From: a virus
Length of the DNA: 33,251 nt
IMG/VR virus record: IMGVR_UViG_3300048030_000601
Span: 1 to 33,251 of that record
Strand: one strand, 5' to 3'
Shown here: positions 1 to 11,200 of the stretch, one piece after another
How the letters are laid out: each line of letters begins with the position of its first letter
Position numbering within the stretch: the first letter of the stretch is position 1
Translations under genes and position numbers: made by a program
Notes under the pieces: model-generated
Told to the model about the DNA's origin: nothing
Databases searched by the model: none
The model's input: the letters and a program-made list of their open reading frames with translations, nothing else

Positions 1-77
1 CCGCAAACTTCCTCATCAGCACTTAGATGAGATAATTTACTGATTTCACCTAATACCTCCTCAGGGATATCATTCAA
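1..77 (-). CDS. Start of a tail-tip gene, cut by the window edge
   Basis: An open frame runs off the left edge on the minus strand and reads about 25 residues beginning LNDIPEEVLGEISKLSHL, an amphipathic, acidic sequence that looks like real protein. The most plausible start is TTG at 77-75, inside the end of the gpL-like gene, which fits the overlapping style of this operon. The ATG at 73-71 is in another frame and stops after seven codons. In lambda the gene after L is K (a peptidase-like tail tip protein), but too little is visible here to identify a family. The start codon is uncertain and only the frame itself is supported. Confidence 0.4.
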   Translation of the reverse strand, partial: MNDIPEEVLGEISKLSHLSADEEVC

Positions 78-1137
78 TACTATATCTCTCTGTTCCAGGA
101 AAACCTCCAAACCTTAAACCCTCGTGAGTTGAATCAATTTTATTAAAGTTAATCAAATCTGCATTCTCCCTGCTAAATCTTTTTTGGCAAGCCTCTAAAG
201 TTTTAGAGCATTCATCTTTCAACCAATACTCTTTATCTAAAAATGGGTGATGTCGTTCTGGATCATTATGGTCCTGAATGCAAACGAACAGACTGACAGA
301 TCGCTTATAAGCGTCTTTATTACTAATAGGACTTATCTTAACGACATCCCCCAACCTGTATCCATTTTGCTGAATCCCTCCTTCGTTTAAACCTAATTTA
401 TTCCATTCTGGAACCTGCTCCGAGCTACTATATTTTGAAGGATCTATTTTCCCAGAAGAATCTTTAAAACCAAACCCTTCAGTCAATGTTTTTCCATCTG
501 CAGTTTCTATAGCTAAACCTTTATACCCGCAACCAATTTCACATCTATAAGTCCAGTTGCAATAATCAGCTAAAATAATTCTAGCAGGAACCCAAGATTC
601 CTCAAGTTCAAGCACAGAAACTAATTCCATTTCTATAAAATTTTTATCTTCAGACGTTTTTCTATTTATAAAAAATACATCGTCATTAAACCTTGAGTTA
701 GGATCTGGACTACCAAAAGGATTACCGCTATCCTGTTGAAAATTTTCATCATCCAAAAATCTAGCGTAAGTTCTTTTTCTTGAAACTTTACAGCCAATAA
801 AATCTTCGTTAGAATAAAATATTTTAGAAAACAAACCTTGAGGATTTGCTATTTTAAGCTTAGGTCTCGGTAAGGTGCCGTCAGATTTTTGCTCAAAACC
901 GCTCATCGATATAGGTAATGGCTGATAAGAATTACCCTGCCATATAACAGGATTAGATCCATTAATCATAGGACAAAATCTATAAACAGATTCTGCACCC
1001 AAGTTTACCCCATATACATCCTTAAGTTCATCAAAATTAGATTGCAAGCTACTAAAGTCAACTTCAAATAAATCAATAATAACATCTGGATTTATTGAGA
1101 ATAAACTTTTATTAAAATTTTGATCAGAACTAGACAT
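70..1137 (-). CDS. Minor tail protein L-like (lambda gpL family), probable Fe-S tail-tip protein
   Basis: 355 residues. The order of blocks matches lambda gpL: WQGNSYQPLPISMSGFEQ near residue 65, ARPKL/IANP-type segment, an RKRTYARFLDDENF block, FFINRKTSED, then LADYCNWTYRCEIGCGYKG and DECSKTLEACQKRF near the C-terminus. Lambda gpL binds an iron-sulfur cluster with four C-terminal cysteines. Here C193, C203, C310 and C317 occupy equivalent places (the last pair has the same 7-residue spacing), and C199 is extra. It should sit at the tail tip, between gpM-like protein and the host-contact proteins. The gene lies directly after the gpM-like gene, as in lambda, overlapping it by 8 nt (GATGTCTAG). 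It is longer than lambda gpL (232 residues), with insertions between the two cysteine pairs. Family assignment is strong; cluster binding is inferred from the cysteines. Confidence 0.85.
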   Translation of the reverse strand: MSSSDQNFNKSLFSINPDVIIDLFEVDFSSLQSNFDELKDVYGVNLGAESVYRFCPMINGSNPVIWQGNSYQPLPISMSGFEQKSDGTLPRPKLKIANPQGLFSKIFYSNEDFIGCKVSRKRTYARFLDDENFQQDSGNPFGSPDPNSRFNDDVFFINRKTSEDKNFIEMELVSVLELEESWVPARIILADYCNWTYRCEIGCGYKGLAIETADGKTLTEGFGFKDSSGKIDPSKYSSSEQVPEWNKLGLNEGGIQQNGYRLGDVVKISPISNKDAYKRSVSLFVCIQDHNDPERHHPFLDKEYWLKDECSKTLEACQKRFSRENADLINFNKIDSTHEGLRFGGFPGTERYSIE

Positions 1138-3451
1138 CGCTTATATATATAGAAGTATTAATAAGTATATTATTATTTAAAGAAGAATTTCCAACATTAA
1201 TTCCGCCACCGTAATAGCCCTGACCAAATAAAGAGCTAATTAACACTTCTTGCCCTCCCTCGGTAACAAAAACTAAATCGCCAAGCTCAGCATTTTCATT
1301 ATTCATGTGATATATAAAATCATAATTTAGTGGATTTATTTCTCCGTAAAATGCTAGATCAAAAAAAGCGCTCTGACCACCAGGGATTTGATTTGTTTTA
1401 TTTTTTACAAAAAAGTTCTTAATTAAAAATTCGTTATGGCTAAACGAATCTCCTGATTCTCCTAGTTGGGCCCTAGCGATTGATTTTATATTGCCGCGAT
1501 TGTCTTGAAAATATTTATCTATTAAGCCATTATAAGTTCGCATGGTATAATTATCTCCATCTCTATCCATGATAGTAAAAAACTGACCGCCCTCTAACCC
1601 TTCAGTATAAGATTTATCTACCTTTACATATTGATTAGATAAATTAAACGGCAGAGAATTATCGTCATCTAACTGATAAATAAAATCATCAGAGTTTAAT
1701 GAATTTAAGTTCACAAGACATACATCATCTTCTGAAGCTTGAGAAACTATCGACAAAGGGTTATACTCATCTAATTGCCTTAAGTTATATACAGTAATAG
1801 TTTTGCCTCCTATATTTCTAAGTTCCACTCTTTTTTTAGCGTAATTACCCAAATAGACAGGCTCATCAACATTTACCTCGGCAACCACTAACGGATTTGG
1901 GCATAATAATTCACCCTCCAAGGCGGAAGAAGGGCTAATGCTATTATCATATTCTGAGGCAGTAAACTCCAACGGAAATTGTTCAAACACAGCCTTGATA
2001 GAGTGATTATTTTTATAAGTATATCTGTGCTGCCATTGTTGACATATAAAATTCTTGGAAGCCTCGTATGGAGCTGGAGGCTTGAACTCAAAAGGTATAT
2101 ATCCTAAATGTTGTTCTAGAAAATGCAGGATTGCGTAAGCTTCACTATCACTTCTATTATTAAACTCCAATTCCAAAGAAAGAAGGCTTTGATTTATTCC
2201 GTCAGCATATATTTGAGAATATCCTCCTTCTGATATTATTTCGTTCGTTCTTGGCTTTTGAGTGATATTCAAACTCAACGAAGGCTTCCAAAAGAATGAC
2301 CTACTCCAATACTCAGTATTAACATCTTTAAAATAACCATTTTCTCTAGTCCAAGAATCCTGAGCTTCGACAGGAGACTTGCCCACCTCAGGAGATTCTC
2401 CGCTCCAATAATAAAATTTTTTATTTTCATCAGAATAAACAACATCATTTTTTTCATAATATTCAGTATCAGAATATTCATCTGCAGGATTAAGAAAAAG
2501 CCCCTCCGATTTATTTAATATTGATGTATCTAAGTTTCTAAATCTAACAGTAATATCATTACTATTTTCAAAATTTAACGCGTGGCTCCATTCATTGCAA
2601 TAAAATTTCTTAAGTTGCATCTCGTTTGAATTATAAGGAAAAAACGCCGCACTACCATCCCATTTAAAACCAGATATACCTTGAGAATATTTTAGATTAG
2701 GAGAAGGTATGTCTTCTTCGTGCTGACCCTGATGATTTTCAAGGAAATGAACTATTGCATTCGATTCTCTATTAGTTCTATTTTTAAATTCTAAATCTAA
2801 TTCGAAAGTTAATGAATTAATGTTTTTTGGTTGAATCGTATAGTAACCATTTCCATATTGATATTTATAATTATTCGCTTTAAAATTAGCGGTTGAATTG
2901 TAATCGGCATCAAAGAAAAATTTATCTGCAGTCCAAGTGTTTGAATTATCAGATGGATAAGTGTTTATAGAAGACAGCGAAATAGTTTGAGGTCCGATAG
3001 GTTCAAAATCATTAAACCCACCACTAACAGGCAGAACCTGTATAGCGGTTCCCTCGAGATCAGGGTCGTTATTCAAGGACTTAATATCTTTTTCTATATC
3101 AAGAACCCTATATATTCCGCTATTATCACCAGTACAACCTTCTAGATTTAAAACTTGACCAACTCGCAACTCTAAATTAACAGCGTCGGGCCTATTCATT
3201 AAATCAACTATATAGTGAGTTTGACCCTCGCTAGAGATTGGCCCATCAGGAACTAAAGCTAATCTTTGACTTGCCTCTATAAAATTTCCTCCGCCATTAA
3301 TCGCATCTTCTTTGGCGTAATAAAATCTACCATCCCCAGTATAATATACGAAGTCAAATTTTTTATAATCAACGCCAGTCTGAAACTCACCAGAATAATT
3401 CGTTACATGAGTTACGTTTTGAGATTTTAACAGCCCTTCTAAATTATTCAT
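1130..3451 (-). CDS. Large gpM-like tail tip protein with duplicated modules
   Basis: 773 residues. Two regions, about 160-310 and 375-500, share the plan of the lambda gpM family (Phage_min_tail): FFxxxxY, GYxxIxxxxINxxxxxLxLEFxNR, AIxHFLE, then FxC(N/Q)(E/Q)WxH. The second copy (FFWKPSLS, HFLEQHLGYIPFEFKPPAP, FICQQWQHRYTY) is closer to the family. Each copy is preceded by a short Tyr/Trp-rich stretch (about 25-50 and 330-370, for example DFVYYTGDGRFYYAK and DVVYSDENKKFYYW) resembling a small carbohydrate-binding (CBM5/12-like) module. The C-terminal 270 residues contain a likely beta-sandwich (GNYAKKRVELRNIGGKTITV) and end in a Gly/Asn-rich segment. Lambda gpM is only about 110 residues. 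Position between tube-like proteins and gpL-like protein supports a tail-tip ring role. The start overlaps the preceding stop as TAATG. Binding of sugar is an inference. Confidence 0.7.
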   Translation of the reverse strand: MNNLEGLLKSQNVTHVTNYSGEFQTGVDYKKFDFVYYTGDGRFYYAKEDAINGGGNFIEASQRLALVPDGPISSEGQTHYIVDLMNRPDAVNLELRVGQVLNLEGCTGDNSGIYRVLDIEKDIKSLNNDPDLEGTAIQVLPVSGGFNDFEPIGPQTISLSSINTYPSDNSNTWTADKFFFDADYNSTANFKANNYKYQYGNGYYTIQPKNINSLTFELDLEFKNRTNRESNAIVHFLENHQGQHEEDIPSPNLKYSQGISGFKWDGSAAFFPYNSNEMQLKKFYCNEWSHALNFENSNDITVRFRNLDTSILNKSEGLFLNPADEYSDTEYYEKNDVVYSDENKKFYYWSGESPEVGKSPVEAQDSWTRENGYFKDVNTEYWSRSFFWKPSLSLNITQKPRTNEIISEGGYSQIYADGINQSLLSLELEFNNRSDSEAYAILHFLEQHLGYIPFEFKPPAPYEASKNFICQQWQHRYTYKNNHSIKAVFEQFPLEFTASEYDNSISPSSALEGELLCPNPLVVAEVNVDEPVYLGNYAKKRVELRNIGGKTITVYNLRQLDEYNPLSIVSQASEDDVCLVNLNSLNSDDFIYQLDDDNSLPFNLSNQYVKVDKSYTEGLEGGQFFTIMDRDGDNYTMRTYNGLIDKYFQDNRGNIKSIARAQLGESGDSFSHNEFLIKNFFVKNKTNQIPGGQSAFFDLAFYGEINPLNYDFIYHMNNENAELGDLVFVTEGGQEVLISSLFGQGYYGGGINVGNSSLNNNILINTSIYISDV

Positions 3452-4353
3452 TATTTAATAATTTCTTTTATCGTTATATTAGCTGTAGCATATTGACCTT
3501 CTGATATAGCAATGTCTTGAGTCTGAATCTTGCCTTTCGCGGAAAACCTTGCGACCTTTTCTCCTTCAAGAGATAAAAGAAACGCTTCTATCTTAGAACC
3601 CTCTATTCCCTCTGCAGCGGAAGATGTTTGCTTATCTCCGTATGCGTTGATTTTTTCAATAATTTCATTACCTTCGATTCTCATTTCTTTTTCTATATTT
3701 TCTACAGAACATCGAACAGGAACAGTTCCGCTAGGGCTAGTATTTATTGAAGTATTTTCATTAGCTCGTATTTGATCATGTATTTTTCTATTAACAACGA
3801 TACTATATTTTAACTTAGAAATTTCAAATTCATTTTGTTCAACCCCACTGGCAAGTATATTCCCGAAAGACTTAAGTCCGTGCGCGAAATTTACATTAGA
3901 TTGACGAAATCTCTGATCGATCACTCTTTCAATTGACCCATATATGTCGTAAGAGGCGCTAGCCATCACCATTCTAAAAGGAGACATTTCAAAACTAAAA
4001 GAATTTAAATACATATTATTAAAACTATATCTACCAACAATATTATTATTAATAGAACGCTCATCCATGCCAGCAGCAATATCAAACATTCTTTCTATAG
4101 AATTAGGATTACCATCAATAGTAAATTTATCAGAAGATATATAAAAATTTATAGATAATTTACCAGTTAATCCTCCAACAGGAGCAAATTTTACAAACTC
4201 TGTTTTCGCGCCAACAATAGAACTATCATAATCGCCGTATACTCTTTCCGCCTCAAGCTTAGGAGATATAGATAAATTAGCAGAGCTAGCCAATAAATCT
4301 TTACCCCCAATAGTAATTTTACCATCTTCAAATCTTAATAATTTATCGCTCAT
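3451..4353 (-). CDS. Tail-tube-like protein (tail tip side), divergent paralogue
   Basis: 300 residues, beta-rich. A core such as YSFNNMYLNSFSFEMSPFRMVMASASYDIYGS corresponds to the GF(x)xxYSVxxSVGxxPxxxxxIxxxG block of the tube protein at 17590-18864 and of the neighbour at 4350-5228, and the C-terminal part (IAISEGQYATANITIKEI) matches their last strands. It is the weakest member of that set. In lambda-type tails, proteins placed between the tape measure and gpL often keep the tube fold and form the junction rings of the tip, which is the likely role here. No signal peptide, membrane segment or catalytic motif is visible. Start ATG overlaps the stop of the preceding gene (ATGA). Confidence 0.5.
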   Translation of the reverse strand: MSDKLLRFEDGKITIGGKDLLASSANLSISPKLEAERVYGDYDSSIVGAKTEFVKFAPVGGLTGKLSINFYISSDKFTIDGNPNSIERMFDIAAGMDERSINNNIVGRYSFNNMYLNSFSFEMSPFRMVMASASYDIYGSIERVIDQRFRQSNVNFAHGLKSFGNILASGVEQNEFEISKLKYSIVVNRKIHDQIRANENTSINTSPSGTVPVRCSVENIEKEMRIEGNEIIEKINAYGDKQTSSAAEGIEGSKIEAFLLSLEGEKVARFSAKGKIQTQDIAISEGQYATANITIKEIIK

Positions 4354-5228
4354 ACTAAAGGATTGTGGTAGGTTTCATAACCTTTGTAGGCTAGAGAAAT
4401 ATTCATTTCCTCTGCAACAGTACTATTAATTGCTTCGCTAATTAATCGAGCATTCTCAATCTCAAATGTATTAATATCAGTTTGAGCGTAAGAATCTAAA
4501 ATTTCTATTTTAACATCGCTTTTCGGAGCAGCTTGAATTCTATCTTTTATTTCTCTAATTTCATATTGATCAGCAATAATAGATACATTGACATCTGTTT
4601 CAATAGGGTATTGAGTGTCGATCTGAATTGGCTCTAAGTTTTTAACGGAAGCTTGAGAGTTTTCCCAGTCAGAAGAATTACCCTTAGGCAAACCATATAC
4701 AGCATTTACATTTATTCCTCTACTGTAAGCAAAAGAACTAACTGCATCGATTGAAAAATCGCTAATAGTAACCCTTATTGTTGACTGATCCGGATATTTT
4801 ATATTTTTATTTTCTTTTGTTGCCGGACTCATAGACACATCCTTTCCGAGCTGCCCATAAACTATAATATCAGTTTGAATATCAGGAATTTCACCAACTG
4901 AACAGTTTACAGAATATCTTGAAACTCTTCCTTTTGTAAAGCCAAAGCCCTTTGTATTATTTTCGTATAGTATTGAACCGTTAATCTCTTCTTCATCAAA
5001 TTTATATTTACCATATATATTTTTCTCTAACAAAGGATCGTAGCCAACCATTTTTCTACCTATAGAAAAGTTGCCTTGCAAAGGTGAATCAATTAATGCG
5101 TCAATGAATCCTACGCCAGCAACCCTAATTGGTTTCTCGCTAATTCCATAACTGCCATCTACGGACTGAACACCTAATAATTCGTAACCATTTATAATTA
5201 CAGTTTGCTCGTAATTAGAATAACTCAT
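4350..5228 (-). CDS. Tail-tube-like protein immediately after the tape measure
   Basis: 292 residues with recognisable homology to the major tail tube protein at 17590-18864. Shared blocks are KGFGFTKGRVSRYSVNCSVGEIP versus GNGFVTNYSVEASVGGMP; a ISDFSID...GLPKG block versus IQSFSIDIPVG; PIETDVNVSIIADQYE versus FPLNINVSVSAILSDL; and FEIENARL versus FTIRNARL. The fold is therefore expected to be the tube beta-barrel. Being transcribed right after the tape measure gene with a 1-nt gap, it is a good candidate for the first ring of the tail tip (distal-tail-like) that seats the tube. This is inferred from position and homology; no experimental analogue is identified. No obvious Shine-Dalgarno sequence precedes it, so coupling to tape measure translation is likely. 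Confidence 0.6.
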   Translation of the reverse strand: MSYSNYEQTVIINGYELLGVQSVDGSYGISEKPIRVAGVGFIDALIDSPLQGNFSIGRKMVGYDPLLEKNIYGKYKFDEEEINGSILYENNTKGFGFTKGRVSRYSVNCSVGEIPDIQTDIIVYGQLGKDVSMSPATKENKNIKYPDQSTIRVTISDFSIDAVSSFAYSRGINVNAVYGLPKGNSSDWENSQASVKNLEPIQIDTQYPIETDVNVSIIADQYEIREIKDRIQAAPKSDVKIEILDSYAQTDINTFEIENARLISEAINSTVAEEMNISLAYKGYETYHNPLV

Positions 5229-5229
5229 A

Positions 5230-8200
5230 TTAACCGCTTAATAAACCGCCAGGCCTTTGTTCTTCAACTATAACTGAAACTACTTGCTGTTTAATTTTAT
5301 CTGCTAGAGCGACATTACTGCTTTGCTCTTCTGATTGTTCTGCTGGATTTTGACCTGATTTTTGTTCGCTTTCGCTAGAAGCTTTACCTTGCTCCATATT
5401 TATTGAAATATTAATATTATTAGTATTACCCCCAGAAATATTACTATCGGATGAACCAAACTCCCCTGATACAGGTCCGCCATCATTAAATTTACCAGCA
5501 TTAATACTGTCAAGAGTTGACTTTCCTAATTTTCTTGCGCTACTTGCCTTAATAACATATTCACCCTCGCTTAGCATTGCCGGAATTTGATCTATACCAG
5601 ATTTACCTGAAATATACCCACCCCCCGCGTATTTTCTAATAAAACCTCCACTGTTTCTACCAATTTTAGGCCTCCCAAAATAATCATACTGATTGGCAAG
5701 AGAAGAGCTACCTAGACTACTAATATTATCAAAAGAGCCAAAACTATCTCCTAAACCCATATCGAAAGACTCGCTAGGCGCGTTCAGTATTGCTTCTCTA
5801 GACAGATCTAACGTTGCATCTGGTTTTTGAAACATGCTGCCAAACTTATTGGTACCCCAAGCTATTCCAGCACTTAAAGCTGTTCCTGCTAAACTTTGCC
5901 AAAACTGCTGCTTTTTCCTCTTCTTCATTAAAGCTTTTTGTCGCTGTCTCTCTTCTTCTGCAAGAACTTCCCTAAGCTTTGAAGCGTCATCTTCTATTCC
6001 AACATTGCCAGCCAATCCACTATAAAAATATCCGCTCATAGCCTTAGACTGATAGGCTTTTCCTGATTCGAACGCCCTACCCCCAGCAAAATCAGCAGCA
6101 AGAGCAGATCCGTCTTCAGGAACCTTACCTCCTTCAGCAAATTTTTTTGTTTTACCTCCGTATTTAAATCCTCGTTTTTTATAATCTTTATCTATAGGCT
6201 TATTTCTAATAAACGGAGGCAATAAATAATCAGGGCTACCCTCAGTCGCCCATGACGGCAAAGGCTTTTCCCCCATACCGTATAATTTTTTCATTAACTC
6301 AAATTGATTTTTCCCCGATGCAGGCACTCCAGGCCTAATTCTTTCTACAGAATGATCAAAAACGTTTTCATTTTCATTCCTAACTTTATTTAAAAGATAG
6401 TCGTACTTTCTCCTAATGTCGGATATATTCGCTCCCTTTTTCATTATCTCAGCAGATCTCTGCTTAATTAATTGATCCTCCACAGACTTAAGAATATCTG
6501 CGCTTTTATCTACCATGGGAGGGCCTTGCATCTTATCTGGGTCAATCAAAGCGAATGGATCCCAGTTATCCATTTCGGGGCTTGCGGATCCACTTACATC
6601 TGAAACAGTAGTTGCCCTTCTTAACGGGCTCTCAAATAGAGTTGATCCAAAATTAACAGAGCCATCGCTATTTTGCGACCAATCAAAAGGAGAGGTTGCC
6701 CGCTCCATTTTCTGCTGTGGGCTAGGTTGGTTTTTAAGCGAAAACGCTCCTATTCCCGCGGCCTTCTTCTGGGCAAGCGCATACTGCTCTTCAAAAAGTT
6801 TCATATTATCTGAATCATCTAAAAAGTCCATCATTCTATTTTTAAAACTTCTTGGAGGAAGAACGCTAAATTCTGTTTTTGGTTCTGTAAATATTTCGGG
6901 AGATGAATTAGGAGGAGAGCTAAATACGCTAGCTAGATCCACAGAGCTTGAAGATCCAGGGGGGTTACTAAATACATCTGAAAGGGGTGTGGTTGGTGCA
7001 AAAGCTTCGGTTTCAGCTTTTTGATACTCCTGCTCAAACAATTTCATATTATCAGTATCATTCATGAAATCCATCATTCTATCCTTAAAGCTTCTTGGAG
7101 GAAGAACGCTAAATTCTGGTTGAGGAGTAAAGAAATCATTAAAAGAGGAAGAGGCTGATGGAGAAGATGAAAAAGCGCCGCTCAAACCCGAATCAACCCA
7201 TCCCCCATTAGCGTATTTAGGTATTTTACCTCCAGCATTTAAAGTATGCATAAAGCTTCCGCCATACCTATTAACAGCTTCTTTACTCATAAGATATTCT
7301 CCGTCGGAAACCATAGCAGGAACAGATCCACCTTTAGAGTAATTTCTTATATGCCCGCCATTATATCTATTAGTAGCTTTAAAGCCCATTGCTCCAACGA
7401 TGCCTTGAGCAGCTTGTTGTAAAAATGCAGATTGTATAGATTGCAAAAAATTTATTCCTATTTGAGTCATTGCATCACCAAGATCATCTGCGCCATTTAA
7501 AGCTACTTGCATAGCTTCAGCTAATCCATCAGCCAATAAATTAGGAACTCTTTTGCCTATTTCATAATGCATATATTGAGCTTGATCTCTCATTTCGGCA
7601 AATGAATTAGACATACCTCTAGTTATTGCAGACCTATCATCAACCTGTCCATCGATAGTAACAGACTGCCCGCGCATATACCTATCATTTTTCTCCCTAG
7701 CAGATAATTCGCTCTCTACAGCCTGAACGCCCTTTTCTTTTAATATATTTTGTTGAATAAGGCTATCGTTTATGTTTTTTATTTCTTTATTTAAGTCTCC
7801 GTTTACTCCTAATCTTTGTTGATCTAAAATTTTTAATTCTTCAAGGCGTTGCTTCATCTCTTGGCGAGTTTCTCCACCCCCAACAGTTTGTTGAAACTCT
7901 TCATCGCTCAACAAATCTTTACCGTATCCTCCCAGTACATCTTGCAAATTAGTTATTTCATTTTTTCCGCCAGCGTCCTTGAATCGTGATTCTAATATCG
8001 AACTTATATCAACTTCTTTGCCTTCCATTTTCAATATTTTATCAATTTCTTCGTCCGTAAATCCGCCAATCTCAAGATCCTTCGAGGCTTGTTGTAATAT
8101 TCCTAATTTAGCGCCTGAACTTTTTCGCACCATATCAGGAACGATTCTACTTTCTAAATCAGATCTATCGATTTGCAACTGTTTTTGCTTTGAGGTATAT

Positions 8201-11200
8201 CCCCCTACAGACCTACCTGCATCCGCTATTCTTTTATCAAGAGCAGAACTTTCAGAAAGAAAACTAGAGTTTCTATTAAAGTTTTGAATACTCTGATTCA
8301 TATCTTCAAGCAACTCTCTTCTTTTGCCAAGTATATTATTTATTGTTAACTCTGAATTAGCTTGAGAGTCTGAGATTGTTTTTTGTTTATCTAATAATGT
8401 AATTTGATTTTGATATAAAAGGCTTCTATTTTCTACTATTTTATTTGCTTGGTCCTCATTAACTCCAATATCTTTTAATATTTGTAATAAATCTTCAGCG
8501 CTTTTACTGTTTAATTCGTTAGTAAGATCTACTGTTGTTTTATCTTTTAAATCCGCCTCATCTAAATCTTTAAAAAGATTTTGCTTTAAAGCTTGCGTTA
8601 AACCAGCGTTTTGCCCAGAAGAAATATCACTTATGAGTCCTTTTTTAAATTCGGATTTGGCTTGATTTGTTCCTAACTTATAAGCCTCTTCAGCTTTATT
8701 AATAGCTCCAATAAAATCTATACGAGCTTTCCTTTCTTCGCTTATTAAACTACCCATTAACTGTTTTTCGGTCTTTAATGAATTCGACATATCAATGTAC
8801 TCAGCTTTAATATCCAATTGAGCTTCGGCGCTTTTTTGCTGAGCGTGAATCATGGCTTTCTGAAGATTGAGTTGAAGAATAACTGCTTTGCGCTGTTTTT
8901 CAAGCTCAAGGTTAATCTTCTCCTGTAGAGTTTTGCCGTTTTCAAATGCTTTCTTTAAGGCTTTTTGATCTTCTTCTTTTGTTATGTCAAGTTGATTAAT
9001 ATCTTCAATAAAAGACGATGTTGTATAAGCTTTTTCTTTTCCTGTTTTAATATCCTTGCCCATAAATTCTGTAGAAGGATCTAAAGTTTTCAAAGCGTTG
9101 AGCAATGCACTTTTTCTTTGCTTTGCAGCTTCAACATTTAATTTCACAGAGTTCTCTGTTATTGCTTTTTCTTTACGGGTAGAAAATCCAAGATTCAATG
9201 CTGACGAAGCTCCCGGGACCATCATATTTGTCCCTTTGGACACTACAGCTCTTCGGTTATTTTCTATGTTTGCAAGTTGTTTCTTCAACTGAGGTTCAAA
9301 ACTTTTTTGTAATTCTTTTTCTAGAGCTGCTAGTTTACCCATTTGATCTTCTCCTATTTTACCAAAAGCTTCATTAGCTACAGGAGAAGTTAAAATCGAC
9401 TCAGATTTTCTTTGAGCTATAGATTCAGCCGCCTTTTCTTGGGCCTCTTTCAATTCATTAGATGAGCTTAAAAGACCAGAAAACCCTCCTACAACACCAC
9501 CAATAGCAGCGCCGAGAGGCCCAAACATCATACCCATGGACGCCCCAGTCCCTATCCCCGTTAGGGCTCCGCCAGCTTGATACTGAAAATTCCCCACTTT
9601 TCCAGGACCTTCTCCTTGAAGCATACCTCCTAACATTGGAGCTCCCATAATTAAGCCCATTTGCGCCCCTGAAGAGCTTAAGCCTTTCCCAATTGAAGTT
9701 CCAGCAAATTTTTTATTTAAAGAAGATGCACCTTTAGTTAAGGAAGAAAAAGCTCTTTTAGTGCTAATAATAGGACCGCTTAAGCTTCTTATTTCTTTAT
9801 TGACATTTTGTTGCGCGCTGGCGCTTATATTATACCTATTATTTAAGGTAGAAATAGATCTTTGTAATTGTTGAAAGGAATAATCCCCCTTCTTCATTCT
9901 TTTGATTCTTTTCTTTAATTCTGAATTGTATTGATCAGCTAATTGTTGCTGAGTCTTATCTATCCTGAAGCCCATATCGCCTGCAGAAAGTGTGGGTATA
10001 GCATAATTCGGCACAAATCCATTAGCCGAACCAAACACATCACGCAAACCATTCGGCTCATCTTTTGTATTAGTTACGCCAAGACCAATTGGATTACCTT
10101 TATTCATTAAGGCTGAATGAGTTCCTACTCTGATTTGAGAAACAGGAATTCCTGCGTCACGCTCTCTGCCTATCGCATCAGTTAAGGGATCTGCTGCAAA
10201 GTTAGGTATAAAACCTTTGCCTGCATTTAGACCAGCAGCAAACATACCTCCACCTCGATTAAAATCCTTAACATGCTTACCAAGGTCTTTTATGAAAGTT
10301 CCTTTTGTATCAAGATAGCTACCTTCACTGATAGCCCTAAGTTGGTCGTAATACCTTGCTCCAGACCTGCCAAAACCTGGAACATTATTTTGCTTAAATT
10401 CTGTTCGTTTTTTGCCTACGTTTGATTGGATTTTCTTAATTCTTGTTTTTAAAACTTCTAGTTTCTTAGGTTCGACGCCAGCTCTTTCAAGGTAATCCAC
10501 GAATTGCATTAATTCCATATGAGACCCGGTCAATCCATACTGACCTTTCTTTTTATCAATGGACCATTTTACTTTTGCGAAATTAGGAATGAACCCCGAA
10601 GCTTTAATATTAAATTTTTGATCAAGCAGTCTGGCGGTTATATCTTCTTTGCCAAAATCAGTGTTAGAAAACGTTTGTCGAATAGAGTCCTGCTGCCCCT
10701 TATTTGTTTTATCTATAGGTTGACCCCAATAAAGAATATTGCCGCTTTTTTTAGTTAATAAATTTGCTTTATTATTGCTACCCAATTCAGAGCTTTTGGA
10801 AACGGTGGTTTTTGATGCTTTATCCCCAAATGGAGCTTGCTTTTTTATATCTATTTTATAAAATTTTTCCGCGGCGCTTTTCAAATGCTTTCCGCCTTTT
10901 CCAGAGCTTTCTCCTCCTAAGGCTATTTTTGCCTCGGCACCTAAGCCTCCGAGAGGGCCAGCTCCAAACAATTTCCACAATTTATCTCTGCCACTCCTCG
11001 GAATATCTAACAATGTATTGCCAACAGGATTTGGCCCCATTGATTTTCTAGCTACTAAGCTTTCAGCAGCCATAATAGCTGCCTCAAATATATTACCAGA
11101 AGACGCAGCAATATCTTTAGTTTCAATCCTCTTAACGCTTGCATTTTGAACTTTAAAAAGTTTATTTGCTGCATCTTGTGCAACTTTTTGTCCAGCCTTT

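Noticed and set aside
50-60. Strong AGGAGG on the minus strand as a ribosome binding site for a GTG start at the left edge
   Set aside because: The following GTG frame stops after eight codons; the sequence encodes Glu-Glu in the open frame instead.
6515-7024. 169-codon plus-strand frame opposite the tape measure
   Set aside because: It is the antisense of the Ser/Pro-rich tape measure region and has no independent start signal or family match.
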